A DNA stretch of 64,000 bases, taken from contig CAWFCV010000016.1 of NCBI GenBank assembly GCA_963814435.1, positions 98,891-162,890 on the forward strand, read 5' to 3'. The position numbers and the translations under genes are program-made. Position 1 is the stretch's first letter; the number at the start of each line of letters is the position of its first letter. The notes below the pieces were generated by a model that ran no database searches, was not told the DNA's origin, and worked only from the letters and a program-made list of their open reading frames with translations. The DNA comes from JAEUPI01 sp963814435 (GTDB lineage Bacteria; Pseudomonadota; Gammaproteobacteria; Burkholderiales; Burkholderiaceae_C). Below are positions 41,461-49,986 of this stretch, piece after piece.

Positions 41461-42939
41461 ATGAGCGCCCGCACCCGCATCTTTGCCGGCATCCTGCTGG
41501 TCTACGTGATCGGCGTGGGCCTGCTGATGTACCGGCTGCTGGCCGACATCGACCCGCGCTACCGCGAGTCGGCCGAGGAGTCGTTGGTGGAAACGGCGCA
41601 CCTGATGGCCAGCCTGATCGAGCAGAACAGTCCGGGTGGCACGCTCGACACCGCGGCGCTCGGCCCGCTGTTTCGCAACCTGTACGCGCGCCGCTTCGAC
41701 GCCGACATCTTCGGCGTGAAGAAGTCGAGCGTCGAGCTGCGTGCCACGGTGGTGGATGCGCGCGGGTTCGTGGTGTTCGACTCGCAGGGTCGCCACGAAG
41801 GCGAGGACTTCTCGCAGTGGCGCGACGTGCGCCTGGCGCTCGCCGGCCAGTACGGCGCGCGCACCAGCCGCGACATCGACAACGACGTCAACACCTCGGT
41901 GATGGTGGTGGCGGCGCCGGTGCACGTCGACGGCCGCGTCATCGGCGCGGTGTCGGTGGCCAAGCCGGTGCTCGAGCTTCGGCCAGTTCATCGAGGCGGC
42001 GCGCCGCAAGACGCTGATGGTCGGCCTCACCTCGGTGGCGGCGGTGTTGCTGCTGGTGGTGATCGTCAGCGTGTGGCTGGTGCGGCCGCTGGGGCTGGTG
42101 ACCGATGTCGTGCGCTACGTGCGGCGCCAGCGCCGGCTCGACCTGCCGCGCATCGGCCGCCACGCCCTCGGGTCGCTGGGTGCCGCCTACGAGTCGATGC
42201 GCGACGCGCTGGCCGGGCGCCACTACGTGGCCGACTACGTGCAGACGCTCACCCACGAGCTGAAGAGCCCGCTGTCGGCGATTCGCGGTGCTGCGGAGTT
42301 GCTGCGCGAGAGCGGCATGCCGGAGGCCGACCGCCAGCGCTTCATCGCCAACATCGGCCGCGAGACCCAGCGCATCCAGGAACTGGTGGACCGCATGATG
42401 GAGCTCACCGCGCTCGAGCGACGGCGTTCGCTCGAGCACACCGAAGCCGTGGCGTTGCGCCCGCTGCTGCAGGAGCTGGCGGCGAGTGCCGAGGCCGCCG
42501 GGGCACCGCGCCAGCTGCAGGTGCGCCTGCGCGACGGCCCGGACGTCACCGTCGATGGCGACCCGTTGCTGCTGCGCCGCGCGGTCGGCAACCTGCTGGA
42601 CAACGCGGTGGATTTCTCACCGGCGCGCGGCACGATCGACCTCACGCTCGGCCGCGACGGCCACGACGCCCAGATCGTCGTGCAGCGACCAGGGCCCGGG
42701 CATCCCGGCGTTCGCCGACGACAAGGTGTTCGAGAAGTTCTTTTCGCTGGCGCGCCCGCACACGCAGCGCAAGAGCACCGGGCTCGGGCTGTCGTTCGTC
42801 AAGCAGATCGCCGCATTGCACGATGGTCGCGCCAGTCTGCGCAACGGCGAGTCCGGCGGCGCGCTGGCCATGTCTGAGCCTGCCCGCGCGCGACGACGGC
42901 GGCGGCCGCCTAGCGCGCCTGCAGTGGCGTCATCGGTGA
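41461..42939 (+). CDS. creC: Sensor histidine kinase CreC (frameshifted)
   Basis: Membrane kinase with two transmembrane helices flanking a CreC-type sensor: YRESAEESLVETAHLMASLI, FDADIFGVKKSSVELRATVV, LALAGQYGARTSRDIDNDVN. These align well with E. coli CreC. A shift near 41980 leads to the HAMP-like region and VQTLTHELKSPLSAIRGAAE (H-box). A second shift near 42690 leads to DQGPGIPAF and KSTGLGLSFVKQIAALHDGR. A third near 42875 restores the LSLPARDDGGGRLARLQWRH end. The last 10 bp overlap the convergent hydrolase gene. Confidence 0.87.
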   Translation: MSARTRIFAGILLVYVIGVGLLMYRLLADIDPRYRESAEESLVETAHLMASLIEQNSPGGTLDTAALGPLFRNLYARRFDADIFGVKKSSVELRATVVDARGFVVFDSQGRHEGEDFSQWRDVRLALAGQYGARTSRDIDNDVNTSVMVVAAPVHVDGRVIGAVSVAKPVLELRPVHRGGAPQDADGRPHLGGGGVAAGGDRQRVAGAAAGAGDRCRALRAAPAPARPAAHRPPRPRVAGCRLRVDARRAGRAPLRGRLRADAHPRAEEPAVGDSRCCGVAARERHAGGRPPALHRQHRPRDPAHPGTGGPHDGAHRARATAFARAHRSRGVAPAAAGAGGECRGRRGTAPAAGAPARRPGRHRRWRPVAAAPRGRQPAGQRGGFLTGARHDRPHARPRRPRRPDRRAATRARASRRSPTTRCSRSSFRWRARTRSARAPGSGCRSSSRSPHCTMVAPVCATASPAARWPCLSLPARDDGGGRLARLQWRHR

Positions 42940-43729
42940 CGGTCGAGGAAGCGCGCAATCGCCTCGTTCACGACGTCGGGGTGCGTCACGGTCCCATGTG
43001 CCCCAGGCCCTCGAAGCGAACGACCTGCACGTGCGGCAATGTGCGCGCCAGCAGTCGCGTCACACCCAACGACGATGCAGGCGATCGGCTGCCGGTCATG
43101 CACAGCACGGGCAGCTCGAGTGCGGCAAACGACTGCAGCGGTGTCGGCTCGCCGAACAAAGCGCTGGCCCAGCCACGCACGTTCACTACCGACGCGGCGA
43201 TCGGTGCCCGGCGCTCCTCGGGCGTGCGCGCCCAGGCGCCGGGGCCCATCCAGAAGTCGATGAAACACTGCGCCGCCCGATCGCGATCGCCGTCGTCCAG
43301 CGCGAGGCCGGCGGCGGCCACGGCATCGCGGATGCCGTCGGCGTCGTTGGGCGGCGGCGACTCGGCATCCAGCAGCGCAAACAGCGTCGGCTCGTACAAG
43401 GCCAGCGCACGAACCCGCCAAGGCTGCGCCTGCGCGGCGACGAGGGCGATCGCCGCGCCATACGAATGACCCACCAGCGCGAACGGCTGCCCCGCGCGGG
43501 CAAACACCGGCTCGAGCAGCGCGGCCTCGTCACGCAGCCCCAGCGGGCGATCCAGCGGCCAGCGCGGGCTCTTGCCTGCACCGTACGAGTCGGCCGCCAG
43601 CACACGACAGCGCGGCGCCAGCAGTTCCATCAGGCCGCGCCACTGGCTCGAACTGCTGGCGTTGGAGTGCAGACAAACCACGCCGGGTCCGGCGCCGGCC
43701 TCACGGTAATGGGGAACCAGTGGTTGCAT
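42930..43729 (-). CDS. Alpha/beta hydrolase (frameshift near C-terminus)
   Basis: Alpha/beta-hydrolase fold, about 266 residues. It has VVCLHSNASSSSQWRGLMEL, nucleophile elbow GHSYG (FALVGHSYGAAIALVAAQA), LPVLCMTGSRSPASSLGVTR and the catalytic-His region FEGLGHMGP. A base is missing right after the last motif (near 42990); the other frame supplies VTHPDVVNEAIARFLDRHR, the usual C-terminal helix. Start ATG 43729 gives the conserved N-terminus (MQPLVPHYREAGAGPGVVCL). The substrate is unknown. Confidence 0.82.
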
Positions 43730-43806
43730 CGTCGAGCTCGCCAGGGTTCCAGCCGGTTCGGCTGCAGTTCGCGCGATGTGCGCATCCGCGCTTCGCCGGC
43801 CGCATG

Positions 43807-44337
43807 CTATCGCGCCGCGCGGCTGCCGGCCGGGTCCACGCGCCGGACCACGACGCGCGTGGTCTCGAGTTCGTGCACGTAGGCGGCGCGGCAGGCATGC
43901 CCGTGCGGCGTCGCGCGCAACGCGGCGTCGGCATCGATGTTGGCGATATGCCGGCGCAACTCGCGCGCGGCTCTGGCAGGGCCCCAGGCGTCGCTCGTTC
44001 GGCAGAACAGCGCGATCTCGCCAAGTGGCACGGCGCTGAGCAGCCGCGCAGGGCACAACGCCGCCGCGGCGCGCAGTGCCTCGCCGTGCGCCAGCGCCGC
44101 GTCGCCGCGGCCCGCGCGGCGCAACTGCACGGCCAGCTCCAGCGCCTTGGGTTCGCAGCTGGCGGTATGCCGGTTGAACGCGGCCATCGCCACGCCCTTG
44201 TTCGCGCGCAGGTAGGCGTTGGCCGAGTGCGCGCCTTCCCAGAACAGCCGATGCTCGACATCCGCCACCACCGAGTCGGCAGCCGCGGTGGCGGCGGTCG
44301 CGAGGACCAGCAACGCGCTTGTCACGCCGGTGTTCAT
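43807..44337 (-). CDS. Secreted hypothetical protein
   Basis: A 176-residue protein with a short signal peptide (MNTGVTSALLVLATAATAAA). The helical, Ala/Arg-rich mature part has several Cys residues (SCEP, LCPAR, FCRT, HACRA). No family recognised. Its start overlaps the stop of the DUF1697 gene (ATGA at 44334), so the two are coupled. Confidence 0.65.
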   Translation of the reverse strand: MNTGVTSALLVLATAATAAADSVVADVEHRLFWEGAHSANAYLRANKGVAMAAFNRHTASCEPKALELAVQLRRAGRGDAALAHGEALRAAAALCPARLLSAVPLGEIALFCRTSDAWGPARAARELRRHIANIDADAALRATPHGHACRAAYVHELETTRVVVRRVDPAGSRAAR

Positions 44338-44942
44338 GCCGCCTGCGCCTCGTGCATCGCGGCGCGCAGCTTCAGCACGGTGGCCCAGTTGCGCACGGTC
44401 ACGGTTTCACCGGTGGCGCGCGAGAAGGCCTGCATCAGCCTGGACTGCAGGATGCCACGGGCACACCACAGGTACGCGGCCCGGTCGGCGAGTGCGATCG
44501 CCTCCGGCTCCCAGCGTTGCGCGATCAAGGCTCGCGCGTTCGCCAGCGCAGCGCGGGACGCCGCGAACGCGACCACGAGCCTGGAGGAATCGGTGGACCG
44601 CTGCAGCAGCGGATTGCCGGCGACGACGGCGTCCAGCTCGGCCTGCGTGATTACGATCACGTGGACCGGAAAGCCGAATGCGTCCTGCAGGGCGGCCGCG
44701 ATCGACGCTGCAGACCGCGTCGGCGGCGCCGGCTGGGCGTCGAAGACCACATTGCCGCTGTTGAGCAGCGTGCGCACGCCGGCAAAGCCCAGCCGCTGGA
44801 CGACGCCTCGAAGCTCGGACATCGCAATGCGCTTCGCGCGACCCACGTTGATGCCACGCAGCAGCGCCACGCAGCGAGTCGTCGACGGCTTGTTTGCCGT
44901 GCGCGTCACCCGGGCACCCTGCGCACGGGCCCGGTGCTCCAA
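44334..44942 (-). CDS. DUF1697 domain-containing protein
   Basis: Protein of 202 residues. The DUF1697 signature is clear: RCVALLRGINVGRAKRIAMS, LRGVVQRLGFAGVRTLLNSG, NVVFDAQ and PVHVIVITQAELDAVVAGNP. The first 20 residues are basic and not conserved, so the true start may be internal. Function unknown. It abuts the GNAT gene (1 nt). Confidence 0.88.
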   Translation of the reverse strand: MEHRARAQGARVTRTANKPSTTRCVALLRGINVGRAKRIAMSELRGVVQRLGFAGVRTLLNSGNVVFDAQPAPPTRSAASIAAALQDAFGFPVHVIVITQAELDAVVAGNPLLQRSTDSSRLVVAFAASRAALANARALIAQRWEPEAIALADRAAYLWCARGILQSRLMQAFSRATGETVTVRNWATVLKLRAAMHEAQAA

Positions 44943-45461
44943 CTACCGCATTGGTGAAGACGTTCCAGGCGCATTGGCCGGTCCTTGATCACCCAGCACC
45001 TTGATGCACTGCAACGCCGGGTTCTGCGGGGCCCAGAGCGTCGGAAAGATCTCGATCGGCGTGAACCCGCGGCAGCGGTAGAACTCGCGGGTCTGCGCGT
45101 AGCTGGCGCTCGGGCTCGTTGCCGCGACCGTCTTGACCTGCAGGAACCGCACGCCCCGGGCGACGAGCCAGCCTTCCACGTGCGCCAGCAGGCGTGAGCC
45201 GTGGCCGCGGCCACGGGCATCGGCGCGGATGGCGACGCAATGGATCTCCCAGGCATCATGAAAGTGCTCGTGCAGCGTCAGGAAGCCGATCAGCCCCGGC
45301 CCGTCGGCGAGCGCGAAGGTTGGCATGGTGGCCGAGTCGCGTGCGTACATCTGAAGCGCCGGCTCGATGCCAAACCACTGAGGCAACGAGCGCAGCACGG
45401 CCTCGCACTCCGCCGCGCGGCGCAGGTCGGGGCCGACGATCTGCAGCGTCTCGCTACCCAT
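44943..45461 (-). CDS. GNAT family N-acetyltransferase
   Basis: GCN5-related acetyltransferase, 172 residues. It has a substrate strand GLIGFLTLHEHFHDAWEIHC, the acetyl-CoA loop RADARGRGHGSRLLAHVEGW (motif A: RGRGHGSRLL) and motif B region YAQTREFYRCRGFTPIEIFP. The acceptor is unknown. It overlaps the cupin gene by 8 bp. Confidence 0.88.
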   Translation of the reverse strand: MGSETLQIVGPDLRRAAECEAVLRSLPQWFGIEPALQMYARDSATMPTFALADGPGLIGFLTLHEHFHDAWEIHCVAIRADARGRGHGSRLLAHVEGWLVARGVRFLQVKTVAATSPSASYAQTREFYRCRGFTPIEIFPTLWAPQNPALQCIKVLGDQGPANAPGTSSPMR

Positions 45462-45846
45462 GGTTCACGGAATCGACCTCCACCGTCTCGAATTCGGCGG
45501 GCATCACGATCTCCAGCAGCTCAAGGTCCGCGCTGTGCCCGATCTCGCGATGCCGGATCCGTGGCGGTTGGTAGACACTGGAACCTGCTTCGAGGCGCAC
45601 CACGCCGTGACCCTCGTACTCGAACTCGATCCAGCCCTTGAGCACGTACACCAGCTGAAAACTCGCCTCGTGCAGATGGGGCTGGCCGGAAAAGTCGGCC
45701 CCGGCGGCGGCGCGGATCACGTGCGCCACGGCGCGCCCGCCGGTGGCGTGCTTGACGCCGAGGTCGCGGTACTCGAAGAACGAGCGCAGCCCGCGCTCGA
45801 ACACCGCCTCCCTTGCGTGCGTGGCAACGAAGCCTTGCGTGGTCAT
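45454..45846 (-). CDS. Cupin domain protein
   Basis: Single-domain cupin, 130 residues. Metal-binding motif 1 includes HLHEASFQLVYVLKGWIEFE; motif 2 includes LEAGSSVYQPPRIRHREIGH. Overlap with the GNAT gene suggests one operon. No specific activity can be assigned. Confidence 0.85.
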   Translation of the reverse strand: MTTQGFVATHAREAVFERGLRSFFEYRDLGVKHATGGRAVAHVIRAAAGADFSGQPHLHEASFQLVYVLKGWIEFEYEGHGVVRLEAGSSVYQPPRIRHREIGHSADLELLEIVMPAEFETVEVDSVNHG

Positions 45847-45897
45847 GGCGCCCTCGATCGGTTGCAGCGATGTGCTGACACGCAGTATGCCGCTGCG

Positions 45898-46497
45898 TCA
45901 TTGGGGTTGATATACCCGATGCAGAATCGATTCATGGGGGAAGGCGGCGCCGGGATCCACCTTGCGTCGCTGCGATCGGTCGCAGCTCAGCAGCGCTTGG
46001 TCGAGTTCGGAGTGACGCCGGATGCCATCGCGCGCGATGCCATGGCGCCGTGCGATGTCGCGCAGCAAGTTCACCAACGCCGCCAGCTGCGGGTCGGGAA
46101 ACGGGTCGAGCCCGTCGCCGTCGTTGATCAGCTCGATGGCGATGGAGCGGCCGCTGACCCGAAACACGTGGTGTGCCACCTGGTCTTCGGGAACGCTGGC
46201 GCGTAACCTGCCGTCTCGGTCGATCATGTAATGGATGCCGAGTGTGGGATGCGCTTCGATGGCCCGGATGTTGTCGTCGAGCGTTCCGGCTCGCACCCAG
46301 ATGGCCTTGCCGGTGCGGGTGTCACAGGTCGGGCCCCCGGTCGAATGGATCACGACCATGTCGATGACTTGCCTGCGGGCCTGGCCGCCGCGGCGCGCTT
46401 CGGCATCGCCGGCCGCCGCGGCGAGCGCCGCCAGCGCCAGCCCGATCACGGCCGATCGCCTCCTCATGGGGCGGGCCGCGGCGCTGCGTTCGCTCAT
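45898..46497 (-). CDS. Secreted N-acetylmuramoyl-L-alanine amidase (Amidase_2 / PGRP-like)
   Basis: Zinc amidase of 199 residues with a signal peptide or anchor (SAVIGLALAALAAAAGDAEA). Zinc-site features are VIDMVVIHSTGGP (His), GIHYMIDRDGRLRASVPEDQ, VSGRSIAIELINDGDG, and RRHSELDQALLSCDRSQRR followed by KVDPGAAFP. It cleaves the glycan-peptide link of peptidoglycan. Start ATG 46497 overlaps the VOC stop (ATGA at 46494). Confidence 0.88.
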   Translation of the reverse strand: MSERSAAARPMRRRSAVIGLALAALAAAAGDAEARRGGQARRQVIDMVVIHSTGGPTCDTRTGKAIWVRAGTLDDNIRAIEAHPTLGIHYMIDRDGRLRASVPEDQVAHHVFRVSGRSIAIELINDGDGLDPFPDPQLAALVNLLRDIARRHGIARDGIRRHSELDQALLSCDRSQRRKVDPGAAFPHESILHRVYQPQ

Positions 46498-46868
46498 GGC
46501 CCGGCGGGCCTGGGCTCGAACAGCTCGATGGGATTGCCCGATGGATCTTCGACCAGTACTTGCTTGCCACCGGGACCCTTGATCGGCCTGCTGCGGAATC
46601 GCGCCCCTGTGGCCTGCAGTTTGGCGACGGTGGCCTCGATATCGTCGACCTGGATGACCAGACGGTTCCAACCACCGGGCTGCGGCATTGCACCAGCTGG
46701 AAGCCTCTTGCGGGCCGACGTGCCGGGGCCGCTCAGCCAGAGGGTGAATCCCTTGCCTTTGACCACGGCGAACGGCGGCCCCCAGCGGTCGGCCAGCTTG
46801 AATCCGAGTGCCCGGTAGAAGGGCAACGATTCATCGACGTTGTTGACGAGGTAGCGAACGGTTGCCAT
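46494..46868 (-). CDS. VOC (glyoxalase/bleomycin-resistance fold) protein
   Basis: VOC-fold protein of 124 residues in two babab modules: VRYLVNNVDESLPFYRALGF, FAVVKGKGFTLWLSGPG, then WNRLVIQVDDIEATVAKLQA and VLVEDPSGNPIELFEPRP. The Glu in IELFEP is the usual metal ligand. ATG 46868 is the natural start; the frame is open upstream without homology. Possibly a dioxygenase or resistance-like protein; substrate unknown. Confidence 0.87.
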   Translation of the reverse strand: MATVRYLVNNVDESLPFYRALGFKLADRWGPPFAVVKGKGFTLWLSGPGTSARKRLPAGAMPQPGGWNRLVIQVDDIEATVAKLQATGARFRSRPIKGPGGKQVLVEDPSGNPIELFEPRPAGP

Positions 46869-46942
46869 GTGTTCTGTGCTCGGCGCTGAAGTCTGTGCTG
46901 GTTGGTGCGACAGGTGATGGGGTCGGATCGGCACCCGATCGG

Positions 46943-47335
46943 CTAGCCGCGTGGCAGCGGCTGGAGCATGCTGATCCGGTTGCCCTCGGTGTCGAAGAAC
47001 GAGACGTACTTTCCGACGCCCGGAATGTCCATCGGGTCGCCAAGCACCTGGCCACCCGCAGCGGCCACGCGCTTCATGGCGGCGGCGATGTCGGCGACGG
47101 CCACGACGACCGACGGGTGCTGTGCCGGCCACTGCGGATTGCGCGGGTAGAAGCCACCGTTGATCGCGCCAGGGGACTTTGGGCCCTTCTGGTCGGATTC
47201 GGTGGTGGTGGCCAGGACATAGCTTCCCATCTCCGGGCCGAGCGCCTGCGTGGCCCAGCCGAAGGCTGCCTCATAGAATTTAGCCATTCGAGTGCGATCG
47301 TCGTACGGCATTTCGAAGTGAACCACGGAGTCCAT
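46943..47335 (-). CDS. VOC family protein (second)
   Basis: VOC protein of 130 residues (MDSVVHFEMPYDDRTRMAKF, YEAAFGWATQALGPEMGSY). The second module has VVVAVADIAAAMKRVAAAGG and GKYVSFFDTEGNRISMLQPL. It resembles the stand-alone VOC proteins annotated as lyase/extradiol-type. The start at 47335 is chosen over 47365. It is adjacent to the other VOC gene but not a close copy. Confidence 0.87.
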   Translation of the reverse strand: MDSVVHFEMPYDDRTRMAKFYEAAFGWATQALGPEMGSYVLATTTESDQKGPKSPGAINGGFYPRNPQWPAQHPSVVVAVADIAAAMKRVAAAGGQVLGDPMDIPGVGKYVSFFDTEGNRISMLQPLPRG

Positions 47336-47401
47336 CGAGCGTTCTCCTTGACGTTGGGTGGGCACGTGACGCGCAGAACTCGGAGGATGGGACTGACCAC
47401 G

Positions 47402-47845
47402 TCAGTGGCAGTGGCCATGCGACATTGATGCGGCGTCTCCTGAATAGCGTCTGAAACTGTAGGTGCCATCGGCAGAGATCTTGATATACCCGTTGCCGCG
47501 ACGTGGACGAACGATGATGTACGTGTCATCACGGCCCCATTCAACGCGTCCATCTTCATACAGTTCCCAGATGCCGGACGTGTCGGCCTTGGACTCGATC
47601 GACGCGTGACTCGAGGTCGCCCGGAGCCTGAACGGGAATGTCGGTATTGTGGTGAGACCACTGCATCCGATGTGGATGTTGCTGCAGAAGAAGGGCAGCC
47701 AGGGTTGACAGGAAACCTCGCCTGCCTGAGCGAGTATCGAGATCGCGCTACGGGGGGCGTCACCCCCCATCGCACCACCGGCCAAGATGGACAAGACCGA
47801 GCTCAAAGTGAATTGCCGAACAACTCTCGAGACAGTGACTGTCAT
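47402..47845 (-). CDS. Small secreted hypothetical protein
   Basis: A 147-residue protein with a hydrophobic N-terminus (LSSVLSILAGGAMG) consistent with a signal peptide. The C-terminal beta-rich part reads GIWELYEDGRVEWGRDDTYI, then NGYIKISADGTYSFRRYSGD, ending in His/Cys (MSHGHCH). The final residues could bind metal. No family recognised. The ORF is open further upstream, so the start is uncertain. Confidence 0.5.
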   Translation of the reverse strand: MTVTVSRVVRQFTLSSVLSILAGGAMGGDAPRSAISILAQAGEVSCQPWLPFFCSNIHIGCSGLTTIPTFPFRLRATSSHASIESKADTSGIWELYEDGRVEWGRDDTYIIVRPRRGNGYIKISADGTYSFRRYSGDAASMSHGHCH

Positions 47846-47943
47846 CCGGCGACCCGGGCCCGGCGCCCAGCCGCGGGCAAAAGGCGACACCCTGGTGACC
47901 CACGGCCGCAGCCAGGCGTCTGCCGGCTGCGCTGGATGACGGC

Positions 47944-48324
47944 TCACGCGATCGGCTCGACCAGGTGCGCTCGATCGGCACGCGCAGCAAACGGCTCGGG
48001 CCAGTATTCCACCAGACGCACCACCTGGCCGCCCGCAATCGTGAAGAACGAAATCGCCCGGGCCTGCTGCACGCCATCGGAGACGGAAACATCGGTGACG
48101 ACGTCGAACACATCGCCCACCACGCGATGCACGGTGAACTGCCAAGGACCGTAGGCCGGATACTGGGCATTCATGGTCACGAAGCGCTCGGGGCCGCGGA
48201 TGCGCTCATTGGACTGCGGCCATTCGAGAACGAAGCCCGGTGCCAGCACGCTTGCCACCGAGGCGAAGTCGTTGCTCGCCATCAGGCGCCAGTACTCGCG
48301 GACCACGGCGGTGGCAGAGGTCAT
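47944..48324 (-). CDS. SnoaL-like (NTF2-fold) protein
   Basis: NTF2-like protein of 126 residues. It has the SnoaL pattern: VVREYWRLMASNDFASVASV, LAPGFVLEWPQSNERIRGPE, and GGQVVRLVEYWPEPFAARA. Such folds host isomerases or small-molecule binders. Start MTSATAV at 48324. A degenerate attC lies just upstream of it (48342-48396), so this is either the last cassette or the first chromosomal gene beyond the array. Confidence 0.82.
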   Translation of the reverse strand: MTSATAVVREYWRLMASNDFASVASVLAPGFVLEWPQSNERIRGPERFVTMNAQYPAYGPWQFTVHRVVGDVFDVVTDVSVSDGVQQARAISFFTIAGGQVVRLVEYWPEPFAARADRAHLVEPIA

Positions 48325-48341
48325 GGGCAATGCCGCCTCAC

Positions 48342-48396
48342 GTCTGACCTCAACCACGCGCGCAAGCCGCGGGCCGGCTGAAGCGAAGAGTTGCCC
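48342..48396 (-). other. Degenerate attC site (array distal end)
   Basis: GTCTGACCTCAACC, then CGCGCAAGCCGC, then GGCTGAAGCGAAGAGTTGCC resemble the attC arms TTTGAGCTCAGCCGC and GGCTGGAGCGAAGGGTTAGG, with several changes. It directly follows the tautomerase-like gene on the minus strand, where an attC is expected. Confidence 0.55.
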
Positions 48397-48402
48397 CTCA
48401 TG

Positions 48403-48768
48403 CTAGACCAGGCGACCGCCAAATGCCTGCCGCCCGGCGCCGGCCGCGGCGTAGGTTACGTGTACGCGCTCCGGCTCGCGCGCAGCGCAAGCCGCGACGG
48501 CCTGAGTGACGGCGACAACCTCGGCCTGCAGCGCAGCGCCGATTGGCGGCGCCGCGTGCAGCACGGTGACGAACACGGGCAGCTCGCTGGTGGAAACCGG
48601 TGAGTCGTTCTCGGCGTAGCACGAGGCGTCGAGCGCGCGCAGCCGAACCCAGGTGCGGCCTGGGGCACTGCCGAACACGCGACCCAGTGCGCCGGCCAGA
48701 CCACCGGTTGAAGGCAGGCGCTCCGGCCCCCCGGGCCCGCAGACCATCTCGACGTCAACGATCGGCAT
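48403..48768 (-). CDS. Cassette gene: tautomerase-like protein
   Basis: A 121-residue protein beginning Met-Pro (MPIVDVEMVCGPGG), which leaves the N-terminal proline used by 4-oxalocrotonate tautomerase-superfamily enzymes. It has a second-half repeat (LPVFVTVLHAAPPIGAALQA, then VAACAAREPERVHVTYAAAG) as in fused tautomerases. Flanked by two degenerate attC sites, so probably an old integron cassette. Substrate unknown. Confidence 0.7.
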   Translation of the reverse strand: MPIVDVEMVCGPGGPERLPSTGGLAGALGRVFGSAPGRTWVRLRALDASCYAENDSPVSTSELPVFVTVLHAAPPIGAALQAEVVAVTQAVAACAAREPERVHVTYAAAGAGRQAFGGRLV

Positions 48769-48774
48769 GTGACC

Positions 48775-48840
48775 ACCTACATTTGAACTCCGCCGCGCGC
48801 GCAAGCCGCAGGCCGTAGCACGTCAGCTGGAACCAAGTCT
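48775..48840 (-). other. Degenerate attC site
   Basis: ACCTACATTTGAACTC then GCAAGCCGCAGGCCGTAGCA and CGTCAGCTGG match the body of the intact sites at 49897 and 57411, but the right arm has decayed (GGAACCAAGTC for GGAGCGAAGGGTTAG). It overlaps the 3' end of the ASCH gene. Confidence 0.7.
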
Positions 48841-49329
48841 ATCGGCGTCGGCATTCGAAGGCGCGTAGACGACTCGAAAGCGCTCACAAGCGACAGGCAT
48901 GCCGGAAGATGGTTCACGGCCAATGCGGCCACATTCGCGGCTGAAGTAGGACGCATGGGCGCGCTGCCAGTACTGGAGCGAACCATCGCCTTCGCCCTCC
49001 ACGGCAGCGAACTCCGCGGTCACCTCGCAGAAAGGCACTATGTCGACGCACTCGGTCTCGATCACGCACAGCGGCTCCCCGGCCCAGTTGGCAACGATGC
49101 TCAAGTCACCTGGATTGGGCATCGGCATGCCGGCCGCCTCAAACGACCACACGAGACCGGCCGTCGCGCGCTTGGCGCCACGAAGCACCAAGCTGGCCAG
49201 GGCATTGGCGCTCGGTTCGTTGTCGTCGAAGACGCAGACCTCGTAGAACCTGGACTCCACGTCGTCCTCCCGAGACGCGGCAAACGCCTGCCAGAAGGAG
49301 AGAACTTGCGGTGGGATGGAGCGGGGCAT
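48823..49329 (-). CDS. Cassette gene: ASCH domain protein
   Basis: ASCH-fold protein of 168 residues. Signature features are VLSFWQAFAASREDD, LVLRGAKRATAGLVWSFEAA, GDLSIVANWAGEPLCVIETE and FAAVEGEGDGSLQYWQRAHA. It belongs to the family also found in EF-Tu-like or YqfB-type stand-alone proteins with predicted RNA-binding or amidohydrolase function. It is intact. The stop lies within a decayed attC site, consistent with cassette origin. Confidence 0.87.
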   Translation of the reverse strand: MPRSIPPQVLSFWQAFAASREDDVESRFYEVCVFDDNEPSANALASLVLRGAKRATAGLVWSFEAAGMPMPNPGDLSIVANWAGEPLCVIETECVDIVPFCEVTAEFAAVEGEGDGSLQYWQRAHASYFSRECGRIGREPSSGMPVACERFRVVYAPSNADADRLGSS

Positions 49330-49437
49330 CGGGTGCTCGCTAAGGGACCGGTTGTAGTTTGTCCAGTCGGCTGGAGCGAGATCTCAGATCGCCGCTCTGG
49401 CTTGAGCCGGACGGCCACGATTGTCTCAGCGATACGG

Positions 49438-49884
49438 TCATGAACAGTCTCGCCGATTTGGGTGTCTGAAGTGCTGGAGGAAGCCGAACTCGGCCTCCAG
49501 GAACGACACGGAGTAGCCCAGCGCGCGCCCGACGGAGCGCCAAAGAGACAAGTGGCTTTCGACGAGAGAGGCGACGCGAATGCCGAGTAATCGATTGCCA
49601 AGGGTGGCGCCCCTGCCTGTGAAGGTGGACAAGCCAAAGTAAGCGACGGCAAACACGACGGTCGCAAGACTACCAAACTCGAACGAGAAAGTGAGAGGCT
49701 TACCTGGCGTTCGAGCATCGAGGCTTGACCAAAGACTCGGCATGAGCAGCACGATGAAGACAACCAAGCCGTCGATCAGGAGTGCAAACGCGCGAGAGCG
49801 AAACGACGCCAGCTCGACACCCTGCGGTCGCGCCTGCCACTGGATGTTCTGCGTGCGAAAGCGAGCGTCGGATGGCAGCTTTAT
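49438..49884 (-). CDS. Cassette gene: RDD family membrane protein (unusual start, possible frameshift)
   Basis: RDD membrane protein. RSRAFALLIDGLVVFIVLLM gives the first Arg/Asp helix, followed by FAVAYFGLSTFTGRGATLGN then RLLGIRVASLVE. The frame is open to 49887 without ATG or GTG upstream of the first helix; ATA 49884 is at the expected place (IKLPSDARFRTQ), perhaps a misread ATG. At the 3' end a shift near 49450 would restore the usual RDD ending (ETVHDRIAETIVAVRL). A good attC lies upstream, but I see no clear attC between this gene and ASCH. Confidence 0.65.
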   Translation of the reverse strand: MKLPSDARFRTQNIQWQARPQGVELASFRSRAFALLIDGLVVFIVLLMPSLWSSLDARTPGKPLTFSFEFGSLATVVFAVAYFGLSTFTGRGATLGNRLLGIRVASLVESHLSLWRSVGRALGYSVSFLEAEFGFLQHFRHPNRRDCS

Positions 49885-49896
49885 GGGCTACCAGCA

Positions 49897-49976
49897 ACCT
49901 AACGTCTGAGCCCAGCCGTGTGCGCAGGCCGCAGGCCGCAGGCCGTAGCACGTCTGCCGGAGCGAAGGGTTGGGCG
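49897..49976 (-). other. attC site
   Basis: CCTAAC (49898-49903) and GTTGGGC (49969-49975) boundary boxes enclose TCTGAGCCCAGCCG and GCCGGAGCGAAGG arms with a GGCCGCAGGCC-rich centre. It follows the minus-strand SRPBCC gene. Confidence 0.85.
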
Positions 49977-49986
49977 TCACTTCGCT

